This document shows, piece by piece, positions 52,695-61,878 of a stretch of DNA of 64,000 nucleotides. The notes under the pieces were generated by a model, which was given only the letters and a program-made list of their open reading frames with translations, searched no databases and was not told where the DNA came from. The first letter of the stretch is position 1. Every line of letters begins with the position of its first letter. Origin of the DNA: Halopolyspora algeriensis (lineage in GTDB: Bacteria; Actinomycetota; Actinomycetes; Mycobacteriales; Pseudonocardiaceae); contig NZ_QPJC01000015.1 in the NCBI RefSeq assembly GCF_003337235.1, forward strand, positions 1-64,000, in the 5' to 3' direction. Position numbers and translations under genes: made by a program.

Positions 52695-53297
52695 TTGGGC
52701 CGGCAGGGCACGGCGCACGAGCGCCGGCGGCAGGAGACGCGGGAGCGTCTCGTGGCCTCGGCTCGCACGCTGTTCGGCGAACTGGGCTACACCGGCGCCG
52801 GCGCCGAGGCCATCGCCCGCTCCGCCGGGGTGAGCCGCGCGACGTTCTACCTGCACTTCAAGTCCAAAGCCGAGCTCGTCACCGACATCATGCACACCAT
52901 CGAGCCGGAGATCATCGCCGCGTACCGCTCGCTCGACGAGCTGGTCGGCGCCGAGGTCGACGACGTCATCGCCTGGCTCGAGCAGCACGCCGAGTTCTGG
53001 CGTGCCTACAGCGTGGACTTCGCCGCCATCCAGCAGGCCCTGGCCCACGAACCGGCGGTGGCCGACGAGTGGTTCGGCATGCTGCGACGGGCCGCGAAGG
53101 CGATGGGCAACGTCCGGGCGCGATTCGGGGAGGAACGCAGCCGGGCGCTGGCCCACGTGCTGATCACGATGATGGCTCTGGACCGGACCTACTACTTCCT
53201 GCTGCTGCGCGGGCACGACGAGTTCTACGGCGAGGTGCAGCGCGCACTGGCCGAGAACTGGCTCGCTCTGCTCAACACCCCACCGGAGCAACGCTGA
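52695..53297 (+). CDS. TetR-family transcriptional regulator
   Basis: A 200-residue TetR regulator. The helix-turn-helix is AEAIARSAGVSRATFYLHFKS (cited in part, residues ~37-56) and the rest is an all-helical ligand domain. The start is TTG 52695, well supported by GAGGAGG five bases upstream. It converges on the self-sufficient P450 gene with an 18-base gap and is the only regulator within the 52.7-60.1 kb catabolic island, so it probably controls it. The ligand is unknown. Confidence 0.87.
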   Translation: MGRQGTAHERRRQETRERLVASARTLFGELGYTGAGAEAIARSAGVSRATFYLHFKSKAELVTDIMHTIEPEIIAAYRSLDELVGAEVDDVIAWLEQHAEFWRAYSVDFAAIQQALAHEPAVADEWFGMLRRAAKAMGNVRARFGEERSRALAHVLITMMALDRTYYFLLLRGHDEFYGEVQRALAENWLALLNTPPEQR

Positions 53298-53315
53298 GCA
53301 GAGCGAGCAGAACCG

Positions 53316-55547
53316 TCACCGCTCGAGCGTCAACTTCGGGCATCCCTTCTCCGCGCGGGACACGCAGATCATCATCGAGGTGTTGGCCTGCTGCTCGGTA
53401 CCGGTCAGGATCGAGTCGCGGTGGTCGGCGCGCCCGTCCCGGATCGGTGTCTCGCAGGTGCCGCAGGTGCCCTCCTTGCAGGACGACAGAGTGGTCACCC
53501 CCGCTTGTTCGGCCACCTCGAGGATCGTGCGCCCCGCCGGGACCGTGGCGGTGACGCCGGACTCGGTGAATTCGACCTCGAATTCCTCGTCCGGTTCGCT
53601 ACGCACGATCGTCTTCGGGGAGAACCGCTCGATGTGCAGCGCGCCCGTGGGCCAGTGCGCCGAGGCGCGTTCGGCGGCCTGCAACAGCGGTTCCGGACCG
53701 CAGCAGTACAACAGCGTGTCCTCGGCCGGTTGGCCGAACCACCCGTCCAGGTCGAGCAGCCCGTACTCGTCCTCCGGACGTACCACGACGCGGTCGCCGT
53801 AGCGGGCGAGTTCGCCGAGGAACGCCATCGAGGAGCGGCAGCGCCCGCCGTAGAGCAACTGCCAGTCGGCGCCGGAGGCCTCGGCCTGTTCGATCATGGG
53901 CAGGATCGGGGTGATGCCGATGCCACCGGCGACGAACAGGTACCGGGAGGCCTCGCGCAGCGGGAAGTTGTTGCGCGGCCAGCCGACCGTGAGTGTCGCC
54001 CCCTCGATGGCGGCCTCGTGCAGGGAGCGGGAACCACCGCGGCTGTCGGATTCGCGCAGCACACCGATGCGCCAGCGGTCCGTGCGTTCCGGTGCGGAAC
54101 TCAGCGAGTACTGCCGCACCGGGCCTTCCGGGGTGTGCACGTCGACGTGTGCGCCGGGGCTCCACTGTGGAAGCGGGTCCCCGTCGGGATGGGCCAGCGT
54201 CAACGACACGACTCCGTCGGACTCGGTGCGGCGCTCGACGACCTCGAGGGTGCGCCGGCGCATCACGCGATGACGCTGCCGTTCGGCATCGGCCGGATCC
54301 CAGGTTACCGGCAGGCTGCGGCGTACCGGCAGCAGGGCCATGCGCACGAAGTCCAGCTCGAAGTCCGGCTGGGGCCGCAGCGAGGGCAGCCGATCGAAGA
54401 GCACCTGCAGCCCGGTGGCGCCCTGCACCCGGGCCAGGGACTGCCCGAGGCACGTGTGCCGCCCCTGGGTGAAGGACAGGTGCCCCTCCGGGTCGGGACG
54501 GTGAATGTCGAAGGCGAACGGGTCCTCGGCCCACGCGGGGTCGGTGTTGGCTCCGGCCAGGGCGATCCAGATCATCTCGCCTTGCCGGATGTGCACCCCG
54601 CCGAGTTCCACATCGCGCTGGGTCTGACGGGAGGCGAACGTCGACGACGGCCTGCGGCGCACGGTTTCCTCGAACACCCGCGGCCACAGATCCGGATCGG
54701 CGAGGGCCTCGGCGAGCGCGCCGGGATTGGCGTCGAGGAAGAGCACGGCGTTGGCCATCGCCTGCGCGGTGGTGTCCGTGCCCGCCGCGGCGAACTCCGC
54801 CAGATGCAGGGTGATCTGCGCGGTGCTCAACGCCGGGGCGCCGTCGGTGTCGCGCACCGAAGCCATGTCGGAGATGAGGTCGGTGCCCGGGTTGTCCCGG
54901 CGCTCGTCGACGATGGCGCGCAGATGCAGGTTGGCCTCGATGAACCGGTCCCAGACCTGGCTGCGCTCGGGTTCTTCGAGTGGTTCCTGCGCGCTGGCGA
55001 GCACGCGGAAGAAGTCGTCGCGCAGTTGGCGCATCAGGGGATCGTCGCGGTAGCTCAACCCGAGATGCGCCATGATCGTCTGGGTGGTGAGCTCGAGGCA
55101 GAAGTCCTGCACGAGCTCACCCGCACCGCGGGTTTCGAACTTGTCGATGATGCGGTGGGCGCGCGCCTCGATCTCCGGCTGCAGAGCCTGCATCCGGTCC
55201 TTGGTGAAGCCCCGCTGGGCCACCGACCGGTGCACCGTGTGGCTGGGCGGGTCGGAACCGACCAGCATCTGCGAGATGAGCTCGGGCGGCATGATCTCGC
55301 GGTAGCGCTCCGGCACGTCGATGGTGGCGCTGTTGGCCGCGCTGGAGAAGGCCTGCCAGTCACCGAGCACCGTTTCGGCGTCCTCGCGCCGGGTGACGAT
55401 CCAGGCGCCCAGGTAGGGGTAGAAGAAGACCGGGTGTTCCTCGCGGGCTTCGGCGATGTGGGAGGCCGGATCCCGGTAGTAGTCGTCGCTCATCGCGTCG
55501 AAGCCGTGCGCGACGGGGCAGCGGCCGGTGATCGGCTGCGATGTCAT
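53316..55547 (-). CDS. Self-sufficient P450-PDR reductase fusion (CYP116B-like)
   Basis: A 743-residue fusion. Residues 1-430 are a P450: I-helix AAAGTDTTAQA (about 253-263), ExxR at 294-297 and heme loop FTQGRHTCLG with Cys366. After a short linker come the flavin domain (RQYSLSSAP), the NADH domain (VAGGIGITPILPMIEQ, CCGPEPLL) and a C-terminal [2Fe-2S] domain CKEGTCGTC (Cys690, 695, 698, 728). The architecture is that of CYP116B enzymes such as P450-RhF, needing only NAD(P)H and oxygen. ATG 55547 has GGAAG six bases upstream. The downstream serine hydrolase, SDR and acyl-CoA dehydrogenase suggest multi-step breakdown of a ring or ester compound. Confidence 0.92.
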   Translation of the reverse strand: MTSQPITGRCPVAHGFDAMSDDYYRDPASHIAEAREEHPVFFYPYLGAWIVTRREDAETVLGDWQAFSSAANSATIDVPERYREIMPPELISQMLVGSDPPSHTVHRSVAQRGFTKDRMQALQPEIEARAHRIIDKFETRGAGELVQDFCLELTTQTIMAHLGLSYRDDPLMRQLRDDFFRVLASAQEPLEEPERSQVWDRFIEANLHLRAIVDERRDNPGTDLISDMASVRDTDGAPALSTAQITLHLAEFAAAGTDTTAQAMANAVLFLDANPGALAEALADPDLWPRVFEETVRRRPSSTFASRQTQRDVELGGVHIRQGEMIWIALAGANTDPAWAEDPFAFDIHRPDPEGHLSFTQGRHTCLGQSLARVQGATGLQVLFDRLPSLRPQPDFELDFVRMALLPVRRSLPVTWDPADAERQRHRVMRRRTLEVVERRTESDGVVSLTLAHPDGDPLPQWSPGAHVDVHTPEGPVRQYSLSSAPERTDRWRIGVLRESDSRGGSRSLHEAAIEGATLTVGWPRNNFPLREASRYLFVAGGIGITPILPMIEQAEASGADWQLLYGGRCRSSMAFLGELARYGDRVVVRPEDEYGLLDLDGWFGQPAEDTLLYCCGPEPLLQAAERASAHWPTGALHIERFSPKTIVRSEPDEEFEVEFTESGVTATVPAGRTILEVAEQAGVTTLSSCKEGTCGTCETPIRDGRADHRDSILTGTEQQANTSMMICVSRAEKGCPKLTLER

Positions 55548-55579
55548 CGTCACTTCCTGCGGGTGATGGGGCCGGACGT

Positions 55580-56740
55580 TCACAGCGCGGCCGCGGCGGC
55601 CATGGTGGAGATCTTCTGGAACCGGGCGACGTTGTCGCCCTCGTCCATCACGCCCGCGGACAGAAACACCAGCGTCATGTCCCGCTCGGGATCCACCCAG
55701 AACAGCGAGGATCCGGCCCCATAGTTGCCGTGCGTGCGAGGGCTGGTGAAGGGGCCGAAGAAGGAGGGGTGCGTGCCGGTGCCGCTCAGGGAGAAACCCA
55801 GGCCGAAGTTGCCGGGCGGGGTTTCCCAGCCGCGCATCGCCGCGATCGAGGCGTAGAGATCGTTGGGCATGTCCCCGGTCTGCACGGTGGTGGCCACATC
55901 GAGCACGGCCGGGGCGATGAGCTGCTCACCATTGTGCTCGCCGCGGCGGCGGAGCATCTCGGCGAAGGTGAACACGTCGTCGGCGGTGCTGACCGCTCCC
56001 ACCCACGGCAGCTCGGCGTCCTCGGTGATGCAGGTGTTGAGGCATTCGATGTCGTCCGGACCGAGGAATCCGCCCTGCTGCAGATATGCCTTGAGCGGCA
56101 CGAGCTTGTCGGCCCACGCGCTCGGCGCTCCGAAACGGGTGCGGGTCATGCCCAGAGGGCCGAACAGACGATCGTGGGCCAGGTTGCGGAAGGAGTCGTA
56201 GCCGTAGACGCGGCGCACCATCTCGCCGAGCAGGGCGTGGTTGATGGACGGGCTGTAGTTGAGGTTGGTGCCCGGTTCGTTGACGACGTCGATGCCGCCG
56301 AGGGCGGCGATGACGTCGGCGAGGGTGCCGAACTTCTCCGGCGGCAGGCCGGGGTTGGGGGTGGCCGGCATTCCGGAGCGGTGCGTGAGCAGGTGTCCGA
56401 CGTTGATCCGATCCTTGCGCAGTGTCCGGAACGGATCGTCACCGAGAAATTCCGGGACGATCTCGACCACGCGGGTCGACAGCGCCAGCTTGCCCTCCCC
56501 GAGCGCCTGATGGATCAGCGCGTTGGTGAACGCTTTGCTCAGCGACAGCACGCGGAAAATGTCGTCGGGCTGCAGTGGACGCTGCGTGGCGCGCTCGGCA
56601 CAGCCGAGTGTCTCCCGCAGGACGACCTCGCCGTGGCGGGCCAGGATGACGGTGACGCCGTCGTAGTCGCCGCGTTCGATGTCGTCGTCGATTTCGGCGG
56701 TGAGCCGTGCCAGTGCCTTGCTGTCGACGTCTGCTGCCAT
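55580..56740 (-). CDS. Beta-lactamase-fold serine hydrolase/esterase
   Basis: A 386-residue class C beta-lactamase-like hydrolase. The nucleophile motif SLSKA (S-x-x-K near residue 68) follows DIFRVLS. The second motif is the Tyr in NLNYSPSINHALLGEM, and THGNYGAGSSLFWVDP lies near the third motif. No signal peptide is present, so it is cytoplasmic and more likely an esterase or lactone hydrolase than a drug-resistance or cell-wall enzyme. ATG 56740 follows GGAGAGG. It precedes the P450 fusion by 32 bases on the same strand, so they are probably co-transcribed. Confidence 0.85.
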   Translation of the reverse strand: MAADVDSKALARLTAEIDDDIERGDYDGVTVILARHGEVVLRETLGCAERATQRPLQPDDIFRVLSLSKAFTNALIHQALGEGKLALSTRVVEIVPEFLGDDPFRTLRKDRINVGHLLTHRSGMPATPNPGLPPEKFGTLADVIAALGGIDVVNEPGTNLNYSPSINHALLGEMVRRVYGYDSFRNLAHDRLFGPLGMTRTRFGAPSAWADKLVPLKAYLQQGGFLGPDDIECLNTCITEDAELPWVGAVSTADDVFTFAEMLRRRGEHNGEQLIAPAVLDVATTVQTGDMPNDLYASIAAMRGWETPPGNFGLGFSLSGTGTHPSFFGPFTSPRTHGNYGAGSSLFWVDPERDMTLVFLSAGVMDEGDNVARFQKISTMAAAAAL

Positions 56741-56789
56741 GGCTGCCTCTCCGGGTGTGGGGAAACGGGTGGGTCGGTGCCGGGATGGT

Positions 56790-57602
56790 CTACTGCATGA
56801 CCAATCCACCGGAGGGCGAGAAGGTCTGGCCCGTGTAGTAGGCGCCCTCGTCGCCGACCAAGAACACCACCGTGCTCGCGACTTCCTCGGGCGTGGCGGG
56901 GCGCTTGATGGGCTGCAGCCCCACCAGGAAGTCGCTGAATTCCGGGTCGTTCTGCCGGAACAGCGGGGTGTCGACCGCACCGGGCGCCAGCGCGTTCACC
57001 CGGATGTTGAAGGGGGCCAGTTCGGTGGCGGCTTCCCGCGTCAGCCCGAGGATCGCCGCCTTGGAGGCCGGGTAGTAGGCGGGCATCGCCACCGACATCA
57101 GGGCTGCGGCACTGGAGAAGTTGACGATGGCTCCGCCATCGTTTTTCTTCAGCAGCGGCACGGCGGAGCGGATCGTGTAGAAGCAGCCGTAGAGATTGAT
57201 CCGCATGGTGCGGTCGAAGTCCTCGTCGGAGATCTTTTCGAAGAACTCCGGGTGGTAGGACTCGCCGCGCTGAGCGGCGAGGAACCCCTCGTAGTTGGCG
57301 GTGTTGAGCTCCTCCAGTGCGGCCTGATTGGGCGCGTTGACGCCGGCGGCGTTGACGAGCACGTCAAGACGATTCTGCTCGGCGTCGACCTCGGCGAACG
57401 CCGCGCGCACGGCATCGGCGTCGGCGATGTCGAGCGGCAAGGGATGGGCTCGGGGGAGCTGGGCGAAATCCTGTGCCAGTGCCTCATCGGAGAGGTCGGC
57501 GCCGTAGACGGTGGCGCCCTGGTCGGCGAGTCGCCGGGCGGTGGCCAGGCCCATACCGGACGCCGCACCCGTCACGAAAGCAACCTTGTCCTGAAACTGC
57601 AT
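56790..57602 (-). CDS. Short-chain dehydrogenase/reductase
   Basis: A 270-residue SDR. The cofactor motif is VTGAASGMGLATA, and the Asp in YGADLSD suggests NAD. The active-site Ser lies in VNFSSAAAL and the Tyr/Lys in YYPASKAA. A ~25-residue insert after NAAGVNAPNQ (LNTANYEGFLAAQRGE) is unusual. It begins the group SDR, hydrolase, P450 on the minus strand with gaps of 49 and 32 bases, so all three may be one transcript. It likely oxidises an alcohol produced by the P450. Confidence 0.88.
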   Translation of the reverse strand: MQFQDKVAFVTGAASGMGLATARRLADQGATVYGADLSDEALAQDFAQLPRAHPLPLDIADADAVRAAFAEVDAEQNRLDVLVNAAGVNAPNQAALEELNTANYEGFLAAQRGESYHPEFFEKISDEDFDRTMRINLYGCFYTIRSAVPLLKKNDGGAIVNFSSAAALMSVAMPAYYPASKAAILGLTREAATELAPFNIRVNALAPGAVDTPLFRQNDPEFSDFLVGLQPIKRPATPEEVASTVVFLVGDEGAYYTGQTFSPSGGLVMQ

Positions 57603-57820
57603 GCGCGCTCCTCGTCGAGCGACGGTCGTCGACGACCATCGCGAGTCGGTTGCGCTGAGCCTGCCACGAACACTAGACAGGTGTCTACCAAATGTTCACG
57701 GTTCTGCCCTGCAGAACTCGAGGCCGTGGAACTGCCACTGTCGGTCCTCCGTGCCATGTGACCGCGCACGGTCGTTGCAGGAGGCCGGCTGATCCGTCTG
57801 CCACTGCAACCCGTGCCGAC

Positions 57821-58987
57821 TCAGGTGTCGAGTCCGCCGCGGGTGACGAGTTGGGAGGCGATGACGTTGCGTTGGATTTCGTTGGTGCCTTCGCCGACGA
57901 TCATCAGGGGTGCGTCCCGGAGGTAGCGTTCGACGTCGAACTCGGTGGAGTAGCCGTGGCCGCCGTGGATGCGCACGGCGTTGAGCGCGATGTCCATGGC
58001 GGTCTCGGAGGCGTGCAGCTTGGCCATGCCGGCTTCCATGTCCACCCGGCGGCCGGCGTCGGCCTCGCGGGCGGCGTGCAGGGTCAGTTGTCGGGCGGCG
58101 GTGAGCTGGGTGGCCATGTCGGCGAGGTAGTTGCCGACCGACTGGTGCTTCCAGAGGGGTTTGCCGAAGCTTTCGCGCTGCTGGGCGTAGTCCAGAGCGT
58201 CCTCCAGCGCCGCCCGGCCCACGCCCAGCGCGCGGGAGGCGACCTGGATGCGGCCGGTTTCCAGTCCCTTCATCATCTGGGCGAAGCCGGCGCCTTCCTG
58301 CTCGCCGAGCAGTGCGCTCACCGGTGCGCGGTAGTCGGTGAAGGACAGCTCGCAGCTTTCCACGCCCTTGTAGCCCAGCTTGTCCAGATCGCGGGAGACG
58401 CTCAGGCCGGGGCCGTGCTCGGCCAGCAGGATGGACATGCCCTGGTGGGCGGGGGTGGCCTGCGGGTCGGTTTTGCACAGCAGCGCGATCAGCTGTGAGC
58501 GCCGCGAGTTGGTGATCCAGGTCTTGGTGCCGGTGACCACGTACTCGTCATCCTCGCGGCGGGCCTGGGTGGTCATGGCCTGCAGGTCGGAGCCACCGCC
58601 GGGTTCGGTCAACGCCATCGTGGCCCGGACCTCGCCGGTGGCCATGCGCGGCAGATAGTGACGTTTTTGCTGCTCGGTGCCGAAGTGCCCCAGCAGTTTC
58701 GCCACCACGGTGTGCCCGCCCATGGCCCCGGCCAGACTCATCCAGCCACGGGCGAGCTCCTCGGTGATCAGCACGTAGCAGGGCGTCGACACCGGCGTGC
58801 CGCCGTACTCCTCGGGAATGGCCAGCCCGAAAATCCCCAGGTTCTTCATCTGCTCGATCAGCGCCTCGGGATAGGTGTTGGCGTGCTCCAGCTCACGCAC
58901 CACCGGCTTGACCTCGGCATCGACGAAATCGCGCACCGTCTCCACGGCAAGCCGCTCGTCGGAGTCGAGAATATCCACAATGCTCAC
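57821..58987 (-). CDS. Acyl-CoA dehydrogenase
   Basis: A 388-residue FAD-dependent acyl-CoA dehydrogenase. ALTEPGGGSDLQAM and VVTGTKTWITNS form the flavin and substrate region, RESFGKPLWKHQSV a flavin-binding helix, and IHGGHGYSTEFDVERYLRDAP with MIVGEGTNEIQRN the C-terminal signature. The Glu in VGEGTN region is the usual catalytic base position. The start is GTG 58987, with GGGAG eight bases upstream. It lies in the catabolic island and is divergent from an SDR across a region with two palindromes. It would act after CoA activation of the oxidised substrate. Confidence 0.9.
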   Translation of the reverse strand: MSIVDILDSDERLAVETVRDFVDAEVKPVVRELEHANTYPEALIEQMKNLGIFGLAIPEEYGGTPVSTPCYVLITEELARGWMSLAGAMGGHTVVAKLLGHFGTEQQKRHYLPRMATGEVRATMALTEPGGGSDLQAMTTQARREDDEYVVTGTKTWITNSRRSQLIALLCKTDPQATPAHQGMSILLAEHGPGLSVSRDLDKLGYKGVESCELSFTDYRAPVSALLGEQEGAGFAQMMKGLETGRIQVASRALGVGRAALEDALDYAQQRESFGKPLWKHQSVGNYLADMATQLTAARQLTLHAAREADAGRRVDMEAGMAKLHASETAMDIALNAVRIHGGHGYSTEFDVERYLRDAPLMIVGEGTNEIQRNVIASQLVTRGGLDT

Positions 58988-59328
58988 TGGTATTGCTCCC
59001 GTTCTCAGATGATTCCGCAGGTACGGAGCTCGTCGATCACTCGAAGGTCTACGTCGCAGGCCGTATCGTATTTGTACGGCCACTACGAGGTGGCGTGCTC
59101 CACGCGGAATCGAACGGCGAGGAGACGTGGTGTCCGGTCTTGGCACGTACCTGCAGGGCCGGAGAACCGCAGCCCTGCTCGACAACGGACATCACGCGTA
59201 GGCTTGCCTGCCAAGCACTTGCTTGGTATGTGTGGAAAAGACCACTCGCCGAGCGCTGCGGAAGAGGCGCACCGGTGCCCGGCCGAGCGGCCCGCACTCG
59301 ACCGCGACCGTCACCCAAAGGAACCATC
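58988..59328. promoter_or_regulatory. Divergent control region with two palindromes
   Basis: No gene is seen in these 341 bases. GGCCGTA (59059-59065) pairs with TACGGCC (59075-59081). CCAAGC-ACTT-GCTTGG (59211-59226) is a perfect inverted repeat that also contains CAAGCACTTG, the CAAG-NN-CTTG core of KstR2-type TetR operators. A further CTTG lies at 59203-59206. They probably govern the acyl-CoA dehydrogenase and SDR promoters. Confidence 0.5.
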
Positions 59329-60099
59329 ATGAGCAGCACACCTTCGGATCTCACGGGACGCGTGGTCCTGGTGACCGGCGGAACCAAGGGCATCGGCCAC
59401 ACGATCGCGGAAGCCTTCCTGGCCGCAGGCGCGGAGGTCGCGGTGTGCGGCCGCAACGAGCCGGAGCAACTCCCATCCGCCGCAGATCGCAGTGCGGTGT
59501 TCCTCGCCGCCGATGTGCGCGAGGCGGACCAGGCCGCGCGCGTGGTGGAAACGGTTGCCGAACGCTTCGGTCGCCTGGATGTGGCGGTGAACAACGCGGG
59601 CGGTTCCCCGGATGCCGACTCGGCGACCGTCTCCCCCCGGTTCGTGGACAAGATCGTGGCTCTGAACCTGTTGGCGCCGTTCTACGTGGCCCAGGCCGCC
59701 AACGCGCGGATGCAGCAACAACCGGCCGGTGGCGTGGTGATCAACATCGGCAGTGTCTCCGCGCACGATCCGCAGCCGGGCACCGCCGCCTACTCGGCGG
59801 CCAAGGCGGGGCTGCTGATGTTCAGCAAAGCACTCGCGCTGGAATGGGCTCCCCAGGTCCGCGTCAACCACATCACCACCGGCCTGGTTCGCACCGAGGC
59901 GGCGGCAGCCGGTTACGGCGAGGACGGCGGCGAAGCGGTCGCATCGCTGATCCCGATGCTCCGCATGGCCACTCCCACCGACGTCGCCAACACCTGCCTC
60001 TACCTCGCCTCCGACCTGGCCTCCTACGTCACCGGGGCCGACATCGCGGTACACGGCGGCGGTGAGGTCCCGGCACGCTACACCGTCACCCGCAGCTGA
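59329..60099 (+). CDS. Short-chain dehydrogenase/reductase
   Basis: A 256-residue SDR. The cofactor turn is VTGGTKGIGHTIA, followed by CGRNEP, which points to NADP. NNAGGSPDAD, the Ser in NIGSVSAHDP and the Tyr/Lys in AYSAAKAG complete the site. The C-terminal YVTGADIAVHGGGEVPA is typical of hydroxysteroid- and 3-oxoacyl-type SDRs. The start ATG 59329 follows AAAGGAA. It is divergent from the acyl-CoA dehydrogenase and shares a control region with it, so it probably serves the same pathway. Confidence 0.88.
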   Translation: MSSTPSDLTGRVVLVTGGTKGIGHTIAEAFLAAGAEVAVCGRNEPEQLPSAADRSAVFLAADVREADQAARVVETVAERFGRLDVAVNNAGGSPDADSATVSPRFVDKIVALNLLAPFYVAQAANARMQQQPAGGVVINIGSVSAHDPQPGTAAYSAAKAGLLMFSKALALEWAPQVRVNHITTGLVRTEAAAAGYGEDGGEAVASLIPMLRMATPTDVANTCLYLASDLASYVTGADIAVHGGGEVPARYTVTRS

Positions 60100-60102
60100 G
60101 GA

Positions 60103-61179
60103 TCACGCACCGATCCGATCCACAACGGCCCGGGTGGCTGCCCGCAGACCGCCCTCCACAGCGCCGGACGGCAGCAGCCGGATCGCCTCGTCGGCGAAGG
60201 CCGACTCCACCGCGGCCCGCATCCGCGCCGCGGCCCGGTGCTCACCGAGATGCTCGGCCATCAGGGCCGCGGCCAGGATCTGCGCGGCCGGGTTGGCCCG
60301 GTCCGTGCCCGCCAAGTCGGGGGCGCTGCCGTGGACCGGCTCGAAATAGGCCGCTGCCCGGCCGACATTGCCCGCCGGGCACATGCCCAACCCACCCACG
60401 GTGGCCGCCGCGACGTCACTGAGGACGTCGCCCAGGAAGTTCTCCATCACCAGCACGTCGAAATGCCCGGGTTCGGTGATCAGGTCATGGCCGGCGGCAT
60501 CGGCGTAACGGTAATCCCGCTCCACATCGGGATACTCGGCGGCGACCTCGTCGAACACCGACCGGAAGAACGCATAGCTGCGCAGCACATTGCTCTTGTC
60601 CACACACGTCACGCGCCGGACGCCGTCAGCAGGAGCACCACCGCGCTGCCGTGCCAGCTCGAACGCGAACCGCACGATGCGCTCGATGCCCTGCCGGGTC
60701 ATCATCAGCTGGTCACTGACGGCCCGATCGTTGCCGACACCGAGGCCGCGCGAGAGGTACAGTCCCTCGGTGTTCTCCCGCACGATGACGTAGTCGATCC
60801 CGGCCGCACCGTCGCGCAACGGGGAACCAGCACCGGGCAGTCCCCGCACCGGCCGGACGTTGGCATACGCGTCCAGGCCACTGCGCAGGATCCCGCCGAG
60901 CACCCCGGCCTCGGTACCGTCGGGATGGCGCACCTCGGGCAACCCGACCGGCCCTTTGAGCACACCGTCGTATCGGCTACGGATCCGGCTCACCGTGTCC
61001 TCGTCCATGGCAGTGCCCGTGCGGCGGTAGGTGTTGGCACCGGCATCCTCGGTGGTCAACCGCAGTTCGAACGATCCCGCCGCCGCTGCTCGCAACACCG
61101 CGACAGCACTGTCCACCACCTCCGGGCCGACCCCATCACCCGGGACAAGACCGATGTCGTACGTGCGCGCCGAATTCAC
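60103..61179 (-). CDS. Isocitrate/isopropylmalate dehydrogenase family protein
   Basis: A 358-residue member of the beta-decarboxylating dehydrogenase family. It has LVPGDGVGPEVVDSA at the N-terminus, the metal and substrate segment YVIVRENTEGLYLSRG, the Lys in CVDKSNVLR, DVLVMENFLGDVLSDVAA and the NAD motif FEPVHGSAPDLAG. These fit 3-isopropylmalate, homoisocitrate or tartrate dehydrogenases; the Asp/Ile pattern of the cofactor loop suggests NAD. Without leuC/leuD nearby a role outside leucine synthesis, such as tartrate or methylmalate use, is likely. The start is GTG 61179, with AGAGG upstream. It converges with the SDR with a gap of three bases. Confidence 0.87.
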   Translation of the reverse strand: MNSARTYDIGLVPGDGVGPEVVDSAVAVLRAAAAGSFELRLTTEDAGANTYRRTGTAMDEDTVSRIRSRYDGVLKGPVGLPEVRHPDGTEAGVLGGILRSGLDAYANVRPVRGLPGAGSPLRDGAAGIDYVIVRENTEGLYLSRGLGVGNDRAVSDQLMMTRQGIERIVRFAFELARQRGGAPADGVRRVTCVDKSNVLRSYAFFRSVFDEVAAEYPDVERDYRYADAAGHDLITEPGHFDVLVMENFLGDVLSDVAAATVGGLGMCPAGNVGRAAAYFEPVHGSAPDLAGTDRANPAAQILAAALMAEHLGEHRAAARMRAAVESAFADEAIRLLPSGAVEGGLRAATRAVVDRIGA

Positions 61180-61361
61180 CCCGCCAGCCTCTCGCACATG
61201 CCCGAACAGGAGCAGGCCGGACCCGCAACGAACACGTATTGACGTCGACATCGAAGTCGAACTCGCCCAGCTCGGCCCCACCGAATATCGGCCGCTGCGA
61301 GTCCGCGACACCCTCTTCTGGCGTGTCAGGCCGCCAGGACACGCGTCCGCAAGCGGAGCGG

Positions 61362-61763
61362 TCACTGAGACGGCCGCGGGCCCAGCAAGTCCCAGCGGTT
61401 GCCTGCGACGTCAATGAAGACCGCAACCTGGCCGTACGGCTCCTGGCGTGGCTCAGTGACAAACTCGACCCCGGCTGCGCGCATCCGATCGTAGGACGCC
61501 TGAAAGTCGTCGACGCGCAGGAACAGACCTACCCGAGCCGCGAACTGATCGCCTACGACTCGCTCCTGCCGCTCACCGTCAGCTCGTGCAAGCAGTAGTG
61601 CCGTCGTGGCGCCAGGCGGTCGCACGACGACCCACCTCTTTTCGCGGCCGTCGTTGGTCAAGGACGGCGAATCCTCAACGAGCTCGAACTCGAGCACGTC
61701 GACGAAGAACCGGATCGCGTCGTCGTAGTCGTCGACGATCAGAGCCAATTGCTCAAGGTGCAT
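61362..61763 (-). CDS. VOC/glyoxalase-family protein
   Basis: A 133-residue vicinal-oxygen-chelate protein with two beta-alpha-beta-beta-beta repeats. QLALIVDDYDDAIRFFVDVL opens the first and GLFLRVDDFQASYDRMRAAG the second, which ends FIDVAGNRWDLLGP. Metal-site candidates are the His at position 2 and a Glu in the second repeat. The family includes glyoxalases, dioxygenases and resistance proteins; the function is not readable. ATG 61763 (or GTG 61766) begins the domain; the upstream frame is rejected as non-homologous. Confidence 0.82.
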   Translation of the reverse strand: MHLEQLALIVDDYDDAIRFFVDVLEFELVEDSPSLTNDGREKRWVVVRPPGATTALLLARADGERQERVVGDQFAARVGLFLRVDDFQASYDRMRAAGVEFVTEPRQEPYGQVAVFIDVAGNRWDLLGPRPSQ

Positions 61764-61878
61764 CACGCCAGACAACCACGATGACCAGCGCGTGCCCAGA
61801 TGTGCGATCGCTGACCGATCCCGTTGCGGTACGGGTCTGGCTGGCCGAGCTCTCCAGACATGGATTAGTCTCTTCACC

